Below the pieces are notes generated by a model, which saw only the letters and a program-made list of their open reading frames with translations, ran no database searches and was not told the DNA's origin. Shown piece by piece: positions 31,732-45,637 of a stretch of 64,000 nt of DNA. The position numbers and the translations under genes are program-made. Numbering within the stretch: position 1 is the stretch's first letter; every line of letters starts with the position of its first letter. The DNA lies in NCBI GenBank assembly GCA_029961745.1, contig CP124680.1, positions 4,650,001 to 4,714,000 on the forward strand. The letters are read 5' to 3'. This stretch comes from Nocardioides sp. L-11A (GTDB lineage: Bacteria > Actinomycetota > Actinomycetes > Propionibacteriales > Nocardioidaceae).

Positions 31732-34700
31732 ATGTTCGAGTCCCTGCGCCGACGCACCCGTCGGCCGATCGGCGCCCTGGTCGCGTCGGCCGTGCTGGCC
31801 GGCGCCGCCCCGGCGCTGGCCGCGGTCGCCGTACCCGGCCTGGTGCCGACCGCGGCGGCCGTCGCGGCGGATCCCGCCGTCACCTACCAGCCGAGCGTGG
31901 TCCCGGACCGGATCACGCTCACGCCCACCGACGACCCGACGACCAGCCAGAACGTCGTGTGGCGCACGTCGACCGCCGTCCGGGAGGCGAAGGCCGAGCT
32001 CCGGGTGGCCTCCAGCCTGACCTACCAGAACGACCAGCGGGTCTTCGTCTCCGAGCGCGACACCGAGGTCACCACCGACCTCGGCTACAAGGAGACCTTC
32101 CACAGCGCACGGATGACCGGCCTGGAGCCAGGTACGACGTACCAGTACCGGGTCGGCGACGGCACGAACTGGAGTGAGTGGCAGCACTTCACGACCGAGT
32201 CGGCCACCGACGACCCGTTCGAGTTCATCTACTTCGGCGACATCCAGAACGGCATCAAGTCGCAGGCCTCGCGGGTCGTCCGCAACGCCTTCCGCGACGC
32301 GCCGCAGGCCCGGATGGTGCTGCAGGCCGGCGACCTGGTCGACGACCACGACAGCGACGAGCAGTGGGCCGAGGTTTACGAGGCCACCAGCTACGGGCTG
32401 GGCACCAGGCAGTTCATGATGGCGCCGGGCAACCACGAGTACGACGGCACCGAGCTGTCGGAGCAGTTCTCGGCGCAGTTCACCTATCCCGACAACGGGC
32501 CGTCCGGCACCGGTCCGGCGTACGACCTGCTCGACGGCACGGTCTACGCGACCGACTACCAGGGCGTGCGCTTCATCGCCCTCAACAGCAACGCGAGCTC
32601 GGCCGAGCCGCTGGCGATCCAGACCGCGTGGCTCAAGGAGCAGCTGAAGGACAACCCCAACCGGTGGACGGTCGTCTTCTTCCACCACCCGGTGTTCTCC
32701 CTCGACGAGGGCCGCAACAACCGCGCGGTGCGCGAGGCCTGGCTGCCCGTCTTCGAGGAGTACGGCGTCGACCTGGTCCTGCAGGGCCACGACCACGGCT
32801 ACGGGCGGGGCAACACCGACGCCGCCGAGCAGGACCTGCCGAAGAGCTGGGACGCCGACCTGTCGTACGACGGCCCGGTCTATGTCGTGTCCAACGTCGG
32901 CGAGAAGCAGTACAAGCCCGGTCCGCGCGTGTGGGACGACAACGGCGCGCACCTGCGCCGGATGGGCGGCGGTCTGCAGCTCTACCAGCTCGTGACGGTC
33001 GAGGACGGACGACTGCGCTACGAGTCCCGCACGGCCGACGGCAAGTACTACGACGGCCTGACCATCGTGAAGAACGAGCACGGCAAGGCGGTCACCGACG
33101 ACGCCGAGCCCCAGGTCATCGACCCGACGGACCCGGGCCCGTGCCTCGGCTGTGAGAACCCCGAGAACCCGGAGAACCCCGAGAACCCGGAGAACCCCGG
33201 CAACCCGGACGGCACCTTCGAGTACCGCCACGAGAAGGACCTGGTCTCGGTCGATGACGTGACCGCCCAGCTGCCCGCCGGAGTCGCGTTCTCCCAAGAA
33301 CGCGACACCCTCTTCCTCGGCGACCAGAACGGCCGCACCATCTGGGAGATCGACCCCGCCACCGACGAGGTCCTCCACTCGATGACCCTCCCGGAGAACA
33401 TCCGCGACCTCGGCATCGACGACACCAACCAACTCCTCTACGTCGGCCAACAGAACAAGAACTGGATCGTCGTCTCCCTCGCCGAAGCCACCTACGGCCA
33501 CGTCGTACGCGGCCCCTACGCCATCAGCGAATCCAACCGCTCCCTCGACATCGACCCCACCCTCGGCTACGTCTACGCAGCCATCCCCTCCCGCGGAGTC
33601 GAAGTCTTCGACGCCACCACCGGAGCCTCCATCGGCACCGTCAACGGAACCGTCGGCGCCTACTACGTCGCCGCCGACCCCAAGAACGGCAACCTCGCCG
33701 TCGCCTACTTCGAAGACACCGCCACCGCCAAGAACGTCGAAGTCTTCAACGCCGCCAACGGCTTCGCCAAGGTCTGGGACACCCCCACCCGACCCGACGC
33801 CCGCCAAGTCGACATCGACTCCGAACACGGCCTCGTCTACGTCGGCTTCACCGGCGTCACCGACGAGTCCGGCGGCTTCGCCGTCTACGACCTCACCGAC
33901 GGCGACCTCCTCGTCGACAAGATCGGCAAGCAATACGGCAAGGACGGCTACGGCATCGCCGTCGACGAAGAACGCCAACGCGTCTTCGTCTCCAACCGCG
34001 ACCACCGCCTCAACCCACCCGGCGACGAACTCACCCCCGTCGCCGTCACCGTCAGCCGCCGCGTCGTACCGGAGACCCCGGAGTACGGCGTGCTCGGCCA
34101 GCTGGAGTCGGTCGATGACGTGACCGCCCAGCTCCCCGCCGGAGTCGCGTTCTCCCAAGAACGCGACACCCTCTTCCTCGGCGACCAGAACGGCCGCACC
34201 ATCTGGGAGATCGACCCCGCCACCGACGAGGTCCTCCACTCGATGACCCTCCCGGAGAACATCCGCGACCTCGGCATCGACGACACCAACCAACTCCTCT
34301 ACGTCGGCCAACAGAACAAGAACTGGATCGTCGTCTCCCTCGCCGAAGCCACCTACGGCCACGTCGTACGCGGCCCCTACGCCATCAGCGAATCCAACCG
34401 CTCCCTCGACATCGACCCCACCCTCGGCTACGTCTACGCAGCCATCCCCTCCCGCGGAGTCGAAGTCTTCGACGCCACCACCGGAGCCTCCATCGGCACC
34501 GTCAACGGAACCGTCGGCGCCTACTACGTCGCCGCCGACCCCAAGAACGGCAACCTCGCCGTCGCCTACTTCGAAGACACCGCCACCGCCAAGAACGTCG
34601 AAGTCTTCAACGCCGCCAACGGCTTCGCCAAGGTCTGGGACACCCCCACCCGACCCGACGCCCGCCAAGTCGACATCGACTCCGAACACGGCCTCGTCTA

Positions 34701-35886
34701 CGTCGGCTTCACCGGCGTCACCGACGAGTCCGGCGGCTTCGCCGTCTACGACCTCACCGACGGCGACCTCCTCGTCGACAAGATCGGCAAGCAATACGGC
34801 AAGGACGGCTACGGCATCGCCGCCGACGAAGAACGCCAACGCGTCTTCGTCTCCAACCGCGACCACCGCCTCAACCCACCCGGCGACGAACTCACCCCCG
34901 TCGCCGTCACCGTCAGCCAGCGCCTGGTCGACGGCGAGCTCCCCGGCCCGGTGCCCGGCGACGGCACCGGTGGGCCGGTCGACCCGGTCGACCCCGAGCC
35001 GGGCGACGGCGACTACGTCGCCACGGCGCTGACCGTGCTGCCCGACGGTGCCGACACCGAGGTCGACGACAGGCCGGTCGGCTCGGCCGTCGACCCGGTC
35101 ACCGGTCACCTGTTCGTCGGCAACGAGATGCGCCCGGCGCGGGTGCGGGTCGTCGATCCCGCCACCGACACCAGCGTGCGGGTCCTCGCCCTGAGCATCC
35201 CGGGCCTGGTCGACGGCGTCCCGGGTGACATCGCCCTGGGCGAGGGCGTCCGCGACGTGGCGCTCGACAGCGAGGCCGGCGAGCTGTACGTCGCACTCGG
35301 CGCCCGGTGGGTCGTGGTCGACAGCCTCACCGGCGCGCTGAAGCGCGGACCGTTCGAGTTCGGCGCCAACGTCCGCGGCCTGGACGTCGACCTCGAGCGT
35401 GGCCGGGTGTTCGGCGCCACTCGCAATGCGGGCTTCGTCGTGATGGACGCGACGACCGGCGCGATGGTGCAGAACGTGCCGATCGCCGACGCCACCTGGC
35501 GCAGCCACGGGGTGGCGTACGACGCGGTGAACGACCGGCTCTACGTGTCCAACAGCGACAGCGCCGCCGCCACGGTCGGGCTGCGGGTGTTCGACGGCGC
35601 GACGTACGCCGAGGTGGCCCAGGCCGCCCGGACGGCACCGATGTGGCGCTCGGTCGCGGTCGACCCGGAGCTCGGCCGGGTCTACCTGGGCGAGCAGAAC
35701 GAGAACTTCGACGCCAGCGGCGTCACGGTCCTCGACGCCGGCGACCTCAGCGAGGTCTCCCGGCTGTCCGCGCACAAGTTCGGCAACAAGGTCTACGGCG
35801 TCTCCGTGGATCCGGTCCGGCACCGGGTCTACGTCTCGGCCCGCGACCGGTACCCGGCCGGGCTGATCATGCTCACCCTCGAGTAG
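31732..35886 (+). CDS. Secreted metallophosphoesterase fused to three beta-propeller domains
   Basis: A 1384-residue exported protein. Signal peptide (residues 1 to about 45), PAP-type N-terminal domain and phosphoesterase (GDIQNG, QAGDLVDDHD, PGNHEYD, FHHPVFS, GHDHGYGR) resemble the preceding gene. A PENPENPENPENPGNP spacer follows, then two almost identical propellers (about 506-776 and 793-1062) and a third, diverged one (about 1085-1384), with YVTN/NHL-like strands such as NQLLYVGQQNKNW and RVFVSNRD. Propellers probably bind the wall or a substrate. ATG at 31732 was chosen for its GAGAGGAC Shine-Dalgarno, identical to that of its paralogue, although an ATGA overlap 54 bp upstream is also possible. 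Confidence 0.9.
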   Translation: MFESLRRRTRRPIGALVASAVLAGAAPALAAVAVPGLVPTAAAVAADPAVTYQPSVVPDRITLTPTDDPTTSQNVVWRTSTAVREAKAELRVASSLTYQNDQRVFVSERDTEVTTDLGYKETFHSARMTGLEPGTTYQYRVGDGTNWSEWQHFTTESATDDPFEFIYFGDIQNGIKSQASRVVRNAFRDAPQARMVLQAGDLVDDHDSDEQWAEVYEATSYGLGTRQFMMAPGNHEYDGTELSEQFSAQFTYPDNGPSGTGPAYDLLDGTVYATDYQGVRFIALNSNASSAEPLAIQTAWLKEQLKDNPNRWTVVFFHHPVFSLDEGRNNRAVREAWLPVFEEYGVDLVLQGHDHGYGRGNTDAAEQDLPKSWDADLSYDGPVYVVSNVGEKQYKPGPRVWDDNGAHLRRMGGGLQLYQLVTVEDGRLRYESRTADGKYYDGLTIVKNEHGKAVTDDAEPQVIDPTDPGPCLGCENPENPENPENPENPGNPDGTFEYRHEKDLVSVDDVTAQLPAGVAFSQERDTLFLGDQNGRTIWEIDPATDEVLHSMTLPENIRDLGIDDTNQLLYVGQQNKNWIVVSLAEATYGHVVRGPYAISESNRSLDIDPTLGYVYAAIPSRGVEVFDATTGASIGTVNGTVGAYYVAADPKNGNLAVAYFEDTATAKNVEVFNAANGFAKVWDTPTRPDARQVDIDSEHGLVYVGFTGVTDESGGFAVYDLTDGDLLVDKIGKQYGKDGYGIAVDEERQRVFVSNRDHRLNPPGDELTPVAVTVSRRVVPETPEYGVLGQLESVDDVTAQLPAGVAFSQERDTLFLGDQNGRTIWEIDPATDEVLHSMTLPENIRDLGIDDTNQLLYVGQQNKNWIVVSLAEATYGHVVRGPYAISESNRSLDIDPTLGYVYAAIPSRGVEVFDATTGASIGTVNGTVGAYYVAADPKNGNLAVAYFEDTATAKNVEVFNAANGFAKVWDTPTRPDARQVDIDSEHGLVYVGFTGVTDESGGFAVYDLTDGDLLVDKIGKQYGKDGYGIAADEERQRVFVSNRDHRLNPPGDELTPVAVTVSQRLVDGELPGPVPGDGTGGPVDPVDPEPGDGDYVATALTVLPDGADTEVDDRPVGSAVDPVTGHLFVGNEMRPARVRVVDPATDTSVRVLALSIPGLVDGVPGDIALGEGVRDVALDSEAGELYVALGARWVVVDSLTGALKRGPFEFGANVRGLDVDLERGRVFGATRNAGFVVMDATTGAMVQNVPIADATWRSHGVAYDAVNDRLYVSNSDSAAATVGLRVFDGATYAEVAQAARTAPMWRSVAVDPELGRVYLGEQNENFDASGVTVLDAGDLSEVSRLSAHKFGNKVYGVSVDPVRHRVYVSARDRYPAGLIMLTLE
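33247..34057 (+). repeat. 811-bp direct repeat, copy 1 (propeller domain)
   Basis: First of two copies offset by 861 bp. I see two differences from copy 2: a silent CTG/CTC and one GTC/GCC (Val/Ala). The copy uses GAA, CAA, TCC and CCC far more than the flanking gene. Confidence 0.95.
34108..34918 (+). repeat. 811-bp direct repeat, copy 2 (propeller domain)
   Basis: Second copy, separated from the first by a 50-bp linker that encodes RRVVPETPEYGVLGQLE. Near-identity at third codon positions implies a recent duplication or ongoing gene conversion. Confidence 0.95.
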
Positions 35887-35899
35887 CGGAGTGCCACGC

Positions 35900-35940
35900 A
35901 CGAGGCCCCGGTCGTCCGATGTGGACGACCGGGGCCTCGT
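35900..35940. terminator. Strong hairpin terminator between convergent genes
   Basis: A perfect 18-bp stem (ACGAGGCCCCGGTCGTCC and complement) with loop GATGT, 14 bp after the propeller phosphatase stop and 28 bp before the carboxylase stop on the other strand. Confidence 0.85.
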
Positions 35941-35968
35941 GTCGTACGGCGGCAGCCGCGTTTTCGAC

Positions 35969-41506
<5,538 letters not shown>

Positions 41507-41603
41507 GGTTTCGACCCTTCCACCTCCCGCGAGGCCGGTGACAGTGGAGAACCCACAGGCTTCACGCGGATTCGTTGTGGGCTCCGTCCAGCGTCGGGTG
41601 GCC

Positions 41604-41815
41604 GGCAGCGTGGCGGACGGCGGCGCATCCGCATCGGCCGACGCCCGCGGTCCGAGCGCAGCGAGGGCCGGGCGGCGAGGTCGATCTCCGACACGCTCGG
41701 CCCCAACGACGGCTGGCAGCGTGGCGGACGGCGGCGCAGCCGCATCGGCCGACGCCCGCGGTCCGAGCGCAGCGAGGGCCGGGCGGCGAGGTCGATCTCC
41801 GACACGCTCGGCCCC
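41604..41815 (+). repeat. Two 101-bp direct repeats (111-bp period) of the GGCAGCGTGGCG family
   Basis: Copies at 41604-41704 and 41715-41815 are nearly identical (an A/G change in GCATCCGC/GCAGCCGC). They begin GGCAGCGTGGCGGACGGC, contain GACGCCCGCGG and GAGCGCAGCGAG, and end ACACGCTCGGCCCC, the same landmarks as the 108-bp coding repeats at 53812-54135 and 59520-59735. Confidence 0.9.
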
Positions 41816-41863
41816 GACTAATCGCAAGGTTGGGAACGGTAGGCGCTCACACCCCTGTGTCCC

Positions 41864-41869
41864 TACGAT
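41864..41869 (+). promoter_or_regulatory. -10 box TACGAT of a probable leaderless promoter
   Basis: TACGAT ends six bases before the ATG of the sigma-fusion gene; no Shine-Dalgarno is present. Confidence 0.5.
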
Positions 41870-41875
41870 CACGCC

Positions 41876-43580
41876 ATGACCGCCTCGGGCCCGCCTGCGG
41901 ACGACGCGACCCTGGTCGCGGGCGTCCTCGCCGGCGACCGCCGCGCGTTCGCCGGGGTCTACGAGCGGTACGCCGACCGGCTGCACGACTTCGCGTACTC
42001 CATGCTCCGCAGCCGGGAGGAGGCGGCGGACTGCGTCGCGGACGCCTTCGTCGTGATGGCGGAGAAGGTCGGCCAGCTGCGGGACCCGGCGCGGCTGCGC
42101 CCGTGGCTGTACTCCGTGGTGCGCAACGAGTGCCTGCGCACGCTGCGTGGACGGGCCCGCGAGGCGCACGACGACGAATGGCTCGAGGCGATGCCTGACC
42201 ACGGCGCCGGCCCCGAGCAGCAGGTCGCCGACGCGGCGGTCCAGGACGAGCTGCGTGAGTTGGTCTGGGCCGCGATCGAGGGCCTCAACGACCGCGACCG
42301 CTCACTGCTCGACCTGCACCTGCGCCAGGGGCTGGACGGCGCCGAGCTGGCCGCAGCGATGGAGGTGACGCCGCAGAACTCCTACGTCATGCTCAGCCGC
42401 GCGCGCGACCAGGTCGAGCGGTCGCTCGGCGCCCTCCTCGTCGCCCGGCGCGGCAGCGAGCTGTGCGGCGAGCTGTCCGGGATCCTCGGTGACTGGGACG
42501 GCCGGTTCTCGCCGCTGATCCGCAAGCGGGTCGCGCGGCACATCGACGGCTGCGAGACCTGCGAGACCCGGCGCCGGCTCATGGTCAGCCCGCTCGCCCT
42601 GCTGGCCGGCGTACCCGCCTTCGCCGCGCCCGCCGCGCTCCGCGACCGGGTGCTCGGCGACGAGCGGCTGGTGGCCCACTACGTCGACGATCCGGCGCCG
42701 CCACCTCCCTCCTCCGGCAGCGGTACGACGATGCGCCCGTCGCTCGTCGTCGGCCTGGTCGTGCTGCTGCTGGCCCTCGGCGGTGCCGCCGTCCTCGCCT
42801 GGTGGCCGGAGGACACCGCTCCTGCGGTCGCCACCGACCCGGTGACCACCGAGCCGGTGACCGGCAGTCCGACACCCCCGACCACGGGCCCGGCCGCCAC
42901 CGCCCCGGCTCCCGCGACGACGCCCACCGAGCCGGCGCCCCCCCACGGCGAGTGCGCCGGCCGGCCCAGCGTCGACACCCACGACCGGGGCGAGCGTCGC
43001 CGCGCCCGGCGACCTGCGCGTCTCGACCCGCAGTCTCCGGCTCGGCGCGAGGTCCGCCGGCACCGTACGGCTGAGCAACGCCGGCGGCACCGCCCTGGAC
43101 TACACCGTGAAGCCGCGCGTGGCCTGGCTGTCGCTCTCCCGGACCTCCGGGTCGCTGGGCGCCGGCGCCGAGACCGGCCTGACCGTCACGGCCGACCGGT
43201 CGAGCCTGGGCGAGGGCAGCAGCACCGGCACCGTGGCCGTCTCCTGGTCCGGCGGCACCGTCGTCCTGTCCGTCCAGGTCACCGTCGACCAGCCGCCCGT
43301 CATCGGCCCGATCTCCGTCGGCGGCCCCGCCGACTGCTCCGGCCGCACCCTGACCGCCACGGTGACCGACGGCTCCGGGCTGCAGTCGGTCCGGGTGGCC
43401 TGGACCGGCAACAGCGGCAGCGGCCAGCAGGCGCTGGCGGCGTCCGGCGGCTCGTGGAGCACCACCATCGGGCCGTTCCCGATCGGCGGCACGGTCACCG
43501 CGACCCTCACCGCCGTCGATCGGGCCGGGCAGACCACGACCCGCTCCACGAGCTTCGACGTCGACCCCTGCCCGGGCTGA
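41876..43580 (+). CDS. ECF sigma factor fused to zinc-finger, membrane span and extracellular beta domain (frameshift in C7 run)
   Basis: Sigma2 (about 15-85) and sigma4 (about 125-185) are followed by an anti-sigma-like zinc motif His222-x3-Cys226-x2-Cys229, one membrane helix (about 288-310) and a Thr/Pro-rich stretch. At the C7 run 42938-42944 the sensible frame moves by one base: the next 210 codons read PGDLRVSTRSLRLGARSAGTVRLSNAGG and WLSLSRTSGSL, a BACON-like beta domain ending at 43580. Read without correction, the frame runs to 43594 as an Arg/His-rich shadow. One extra C explains it. This would be a membrane-tethered sigma factor with a built-in anti-sigma and an outside sensor. Sequencing error, phase variation and true mutation cannot be separated here. 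Confidence 0.8.
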
Positions 43581-43586
43581 GCGCTC

Positions 43587-43701
43587 CGCTGTAACACGCC
43601 GTCCGCCCGACTATCCGTCGGCTGTCAGCAGATTCAGGCCGCTCAGCGACCGCTTTCTGCTGAGATGTGGCGCCTAGTCAGGTGGACAGCGTGTTACAGC
43701 G
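43587..43701. repeat. 115-bp nested inverted repeat between convergent genes
   Basis: Outer arms CGCTGTAACACGCCGTCC (43587-43604) and GGACAGCGTGTTACAGCG (43684-43701) match at 17 of 18 positions. Inner pairs GACTA/TAGTC and CAGCAGA/TCTGCTG extend the fold. It fills the gap 43581-43742, and could be a MITE-like element or a long bidirectional terminator. Confidence 0.8.
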
Positions 43702-43742
43702 CCGCCGCCGACCAGCCCGATCGGCCCGGCCAACCGACTCGG

Positions 43743-45491
43743 TCAGCCCGTCAGCCGGGGCATGCCACAGTCCACCGGCTTCACCGCGCTCACCGTGCCG
43801 CCGGCGAGATCGGCGCCGAGCGCGTCGAGCAGCGGGGCGAGCAACCACCGGTCGAGATTGTTCTTGAGCGGGTTGACCACCCCCTGGAGTACCAGGTCGA
43901 CGACCCACTGCAGCAGGCTCGGGATGCCGAGGAACGCCAGCAGGTCGGACAGCGGGCCGAGGCCGCCGAGCAGCTTCAGGCTGTTGACGGACAGGAACAG
44001 GTCCGGGACGCCGAGACCGCCCTGCCGGATCGGCACGCTGACGTCGTAGTCCTCGTCGACGATGTCGAGGTGCTCGGGGCGGGGCGGCCGGTTCGGGTTG
44101 GGACCGCTCGCCAGGACGACGGTGCCGCTGACGACCTCGACGCCGTTCCAGCCCGGGATGCCCAGGCCCAGCAGCGAGACGCTCAGCTTGGGCGAGGAGG
44201 GGGCGTCGGCGCGCTGGCCGAGGCGTACGTCGACGCCGAGCAGCCCGCTGTCGACCAGCATCGCGACCCGCTTGCCGGCCGGCAGACACTCGACCGCGGT
44301 GACGGTCGCGCTGGCGTCGGCGACGGTGAGCCGGATCGAGAGCGGGACCCGGACGGCGATCAGGCCGAGGTCGAGCGCGAGCGCGTCGCCGGTGAGGTCG
44401 ATCTCGATCTGCGAGCTCTCCGCCTTCACGCAGTCGACGACGGGCTTCTGCCCGACCTTCACCGAGGCCTTCAGGTCGACCAGGCTGGTGCCGCCGGGCC
44501 CCAGCGGTAGCGGCAGCCGCACGGACACCGGGAGCTTGATGACGTTGGTGCCGTTGGCGATCGCCAGCGATCCGGCGACCAGGTCGAACAGGTCGAGATC
44601 GAGGTTCGCCGCGGCGTCGTCGGCGGTCGCGAGCCGGACCAGGTCGCTCAGCCGGATCCCGACGGCGGGGAGGTTGGCCTGGATGCCGTCGTAGACGTCG
44701 CGCAGCAGGTCGATCTCCGCCAGCCGTCCGCTCTGCCGCTCCAGGGTGTGGATCGCGGCGAGCATCAGCTCGGAGAGACCCACCGCGACGCCGGCCACCT
44801 CGGTGAAGGAGGCCGCGGAGATGTCCGCGCTGACCAGCGGGTCGAGCTCCTCGATCAGGTCGAGCAGGTTGAGGTCGACGCCGGCGAGGCCGGCCTCCGG
44901 ATCGAGTACGGCGAGCGCCAGGTCGGAACCGAGCAGGCCGCCGAGCAGCGGGGCCAGCAGCCAGGAGCGCTGGGTGTCCAGCTGCGCCGCGTACGAGCCG
45001 ACCCGCAGGCAGGCACCGGCCCGCGCGGAGGCCACCGCCGTCCGGGCCGAGCGGCCCTGGTCGACCCCGGTGAACGCACCGAACGCGAAGGCGACGTCCG
45101 AGCGGGCGGTCACCCGCACCCCGCCGGGGATCTCGTCGGCGCCCGCGGGACGCCAGACGCCGTCGTGGAGCGCCACGAGCTCCCAGGTCACGTCGGCCGC
45201 CGGCACCTCCCCGCCGACCAGCTGGTCGTTGCGGCGCAGACTCGCCTCCTTGGCGGCGTCGATCACCGCGCGGTCGGCGGCGGCGTACTCCCCCGCCCTC
45301 TTGCCGGTCAGCTCGCGCGCGAGGTCGAGCGCCACCACGTCGACGACCGCCTGCAGGTCACGGCGCAGCACCCGCTGGAGGCCGAGATCGACGGCGAACG
45401 CCGTGCAGACCATCGCCACCGACAAGAAGAGCGCGACGAGCAGGGCGCTCGCTCCCCGCTCGGACGTACGACGTGTGCTCCCGCGCCCCAT
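43743..45491 (-). CDS. TadG/TadE-like pilus-assembly-type membrane protein
   Basis: A 582-residue protein with a short basic tail and one N-terminal span (ASALLVALFLSVAMVCTAFAVDLGLQRVLRRDLQAVVDVVALDLARELTG), the signature of Flp-pilus TadG/TadE-like proteins. The rest is external, with Leu-rich segments (LLDLIEELDPLVSADISAASFTEVAG; GVAVGLSELMLAAIHTLERQSGR) and three Cys. No other tad genes lie nearby, so it is an isolated member whose job may not be in a pilus. The start at 45491 places the basic residues directly before the span. Confidence 0.83.
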   Translation of the reverse strand: MGRGSTRRTSERGASALLVALFLSVAMVCTAFAVDLGLQRVLRRDLQAVVDVVALDLARELTGKRAGEYAAADRAVIDAAKEASLRRNDQLVGGEVPAADVTWELVALHDGVWRPAGADEIPGGVRVTARSDVAFAFGAFTGVDQGRSARTAVASARAGACLRVGSYAAQLDTQRSWLLAPLLGGLLGSDLALAVLDPEAGLAGVDLNLLDLIEELDPLVSADISAASFTEVAGVAVGLSELMLAAIHTLERQSGRLAEIDLLRDVYDGIQANLPAVGIRLSDLVRLATADDAAANLDLDLFDLVAGSLAIANGTNVIKLPVSVRLPLPLGPGGTSLVDLKASVKVGQKPVVDCVKAESSQIEIDLTGDALALDLGLIAVRVPLSIRLTVADASATVTAVECLPAGKRVAMLVDSGLLGVDVRLGQRADAPSSPKLSVSLLGLGIPGWNGVEVVSGTVVLASGPNPNRPPRPEHLDIVDEDYDVSVPIRQGGLGVPDLFLSVNSLKLLGGLGPLSDLLAFLGIPSLLQWVVDLVLQGVVNPLKNNLDRWLLAPLLDALGADLAGGTVSAVKPVDCGMPRLTG

Positions 45492-45637
45492 CGGCGGGCC
45501 CCCTCTCCCTGGACCCGCGCGGTCGTCGCCCCCGCCGGCGCCGCGCAGCCATCTCCCCATGGCGCGCCCCCGAGCGCCGCGGGCAGCGTACCGAAGCAGA
45601 CGCTTGGTCGGGCAAACCCCGGCGGGGCCGGACCGGG

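Larger units (their letters stand above)
41507..41875. other. Gap of 369 bp holding two diverged repeats and a divergent promoter
   Basis: No gene is supported. The middle (41604-41815) is filled by two copies of a repeat related to those found inside the GH13 and ABC genes. The right end holds the -10 box of the sigma-fusion gene and the left end the Shine-Dalgarno of the carboxylase. Confidence 0.6.

Noticed and set aside
33154..33210. Short GAGAACCC-type tandem repeat considered as a CRISPR-like or regulatory array
   Set aside because: It is a coding PENPENP spacer of about 6-9-bp periodicity with no spacers; an ordinary low-complexity linker.
31726..35901. A 1391-codon open frame on the minus strand across the phosphatase-propeller gene
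   Set aside because: It mirrors the repeats of the plus-strand gene, has Gly/Val/Asp-rich shadow composition, no domain and no ribosome binding site; it is an artefact of high GC and the strong third-position bias.
41575..42198. Long plus-strand frame through the repeats into the sigma gene
   Set aside because: It is out of frame with the sigma factor that begins at 41876 and has only repeat-derived composition.
42945..43594. Uncorrected continuation of the sigma-fusion frame
   Set aside because: It is Arg/His/Pro-rich without structure, whereas the neighbouring frame gives a well-formed BACON-like domain.
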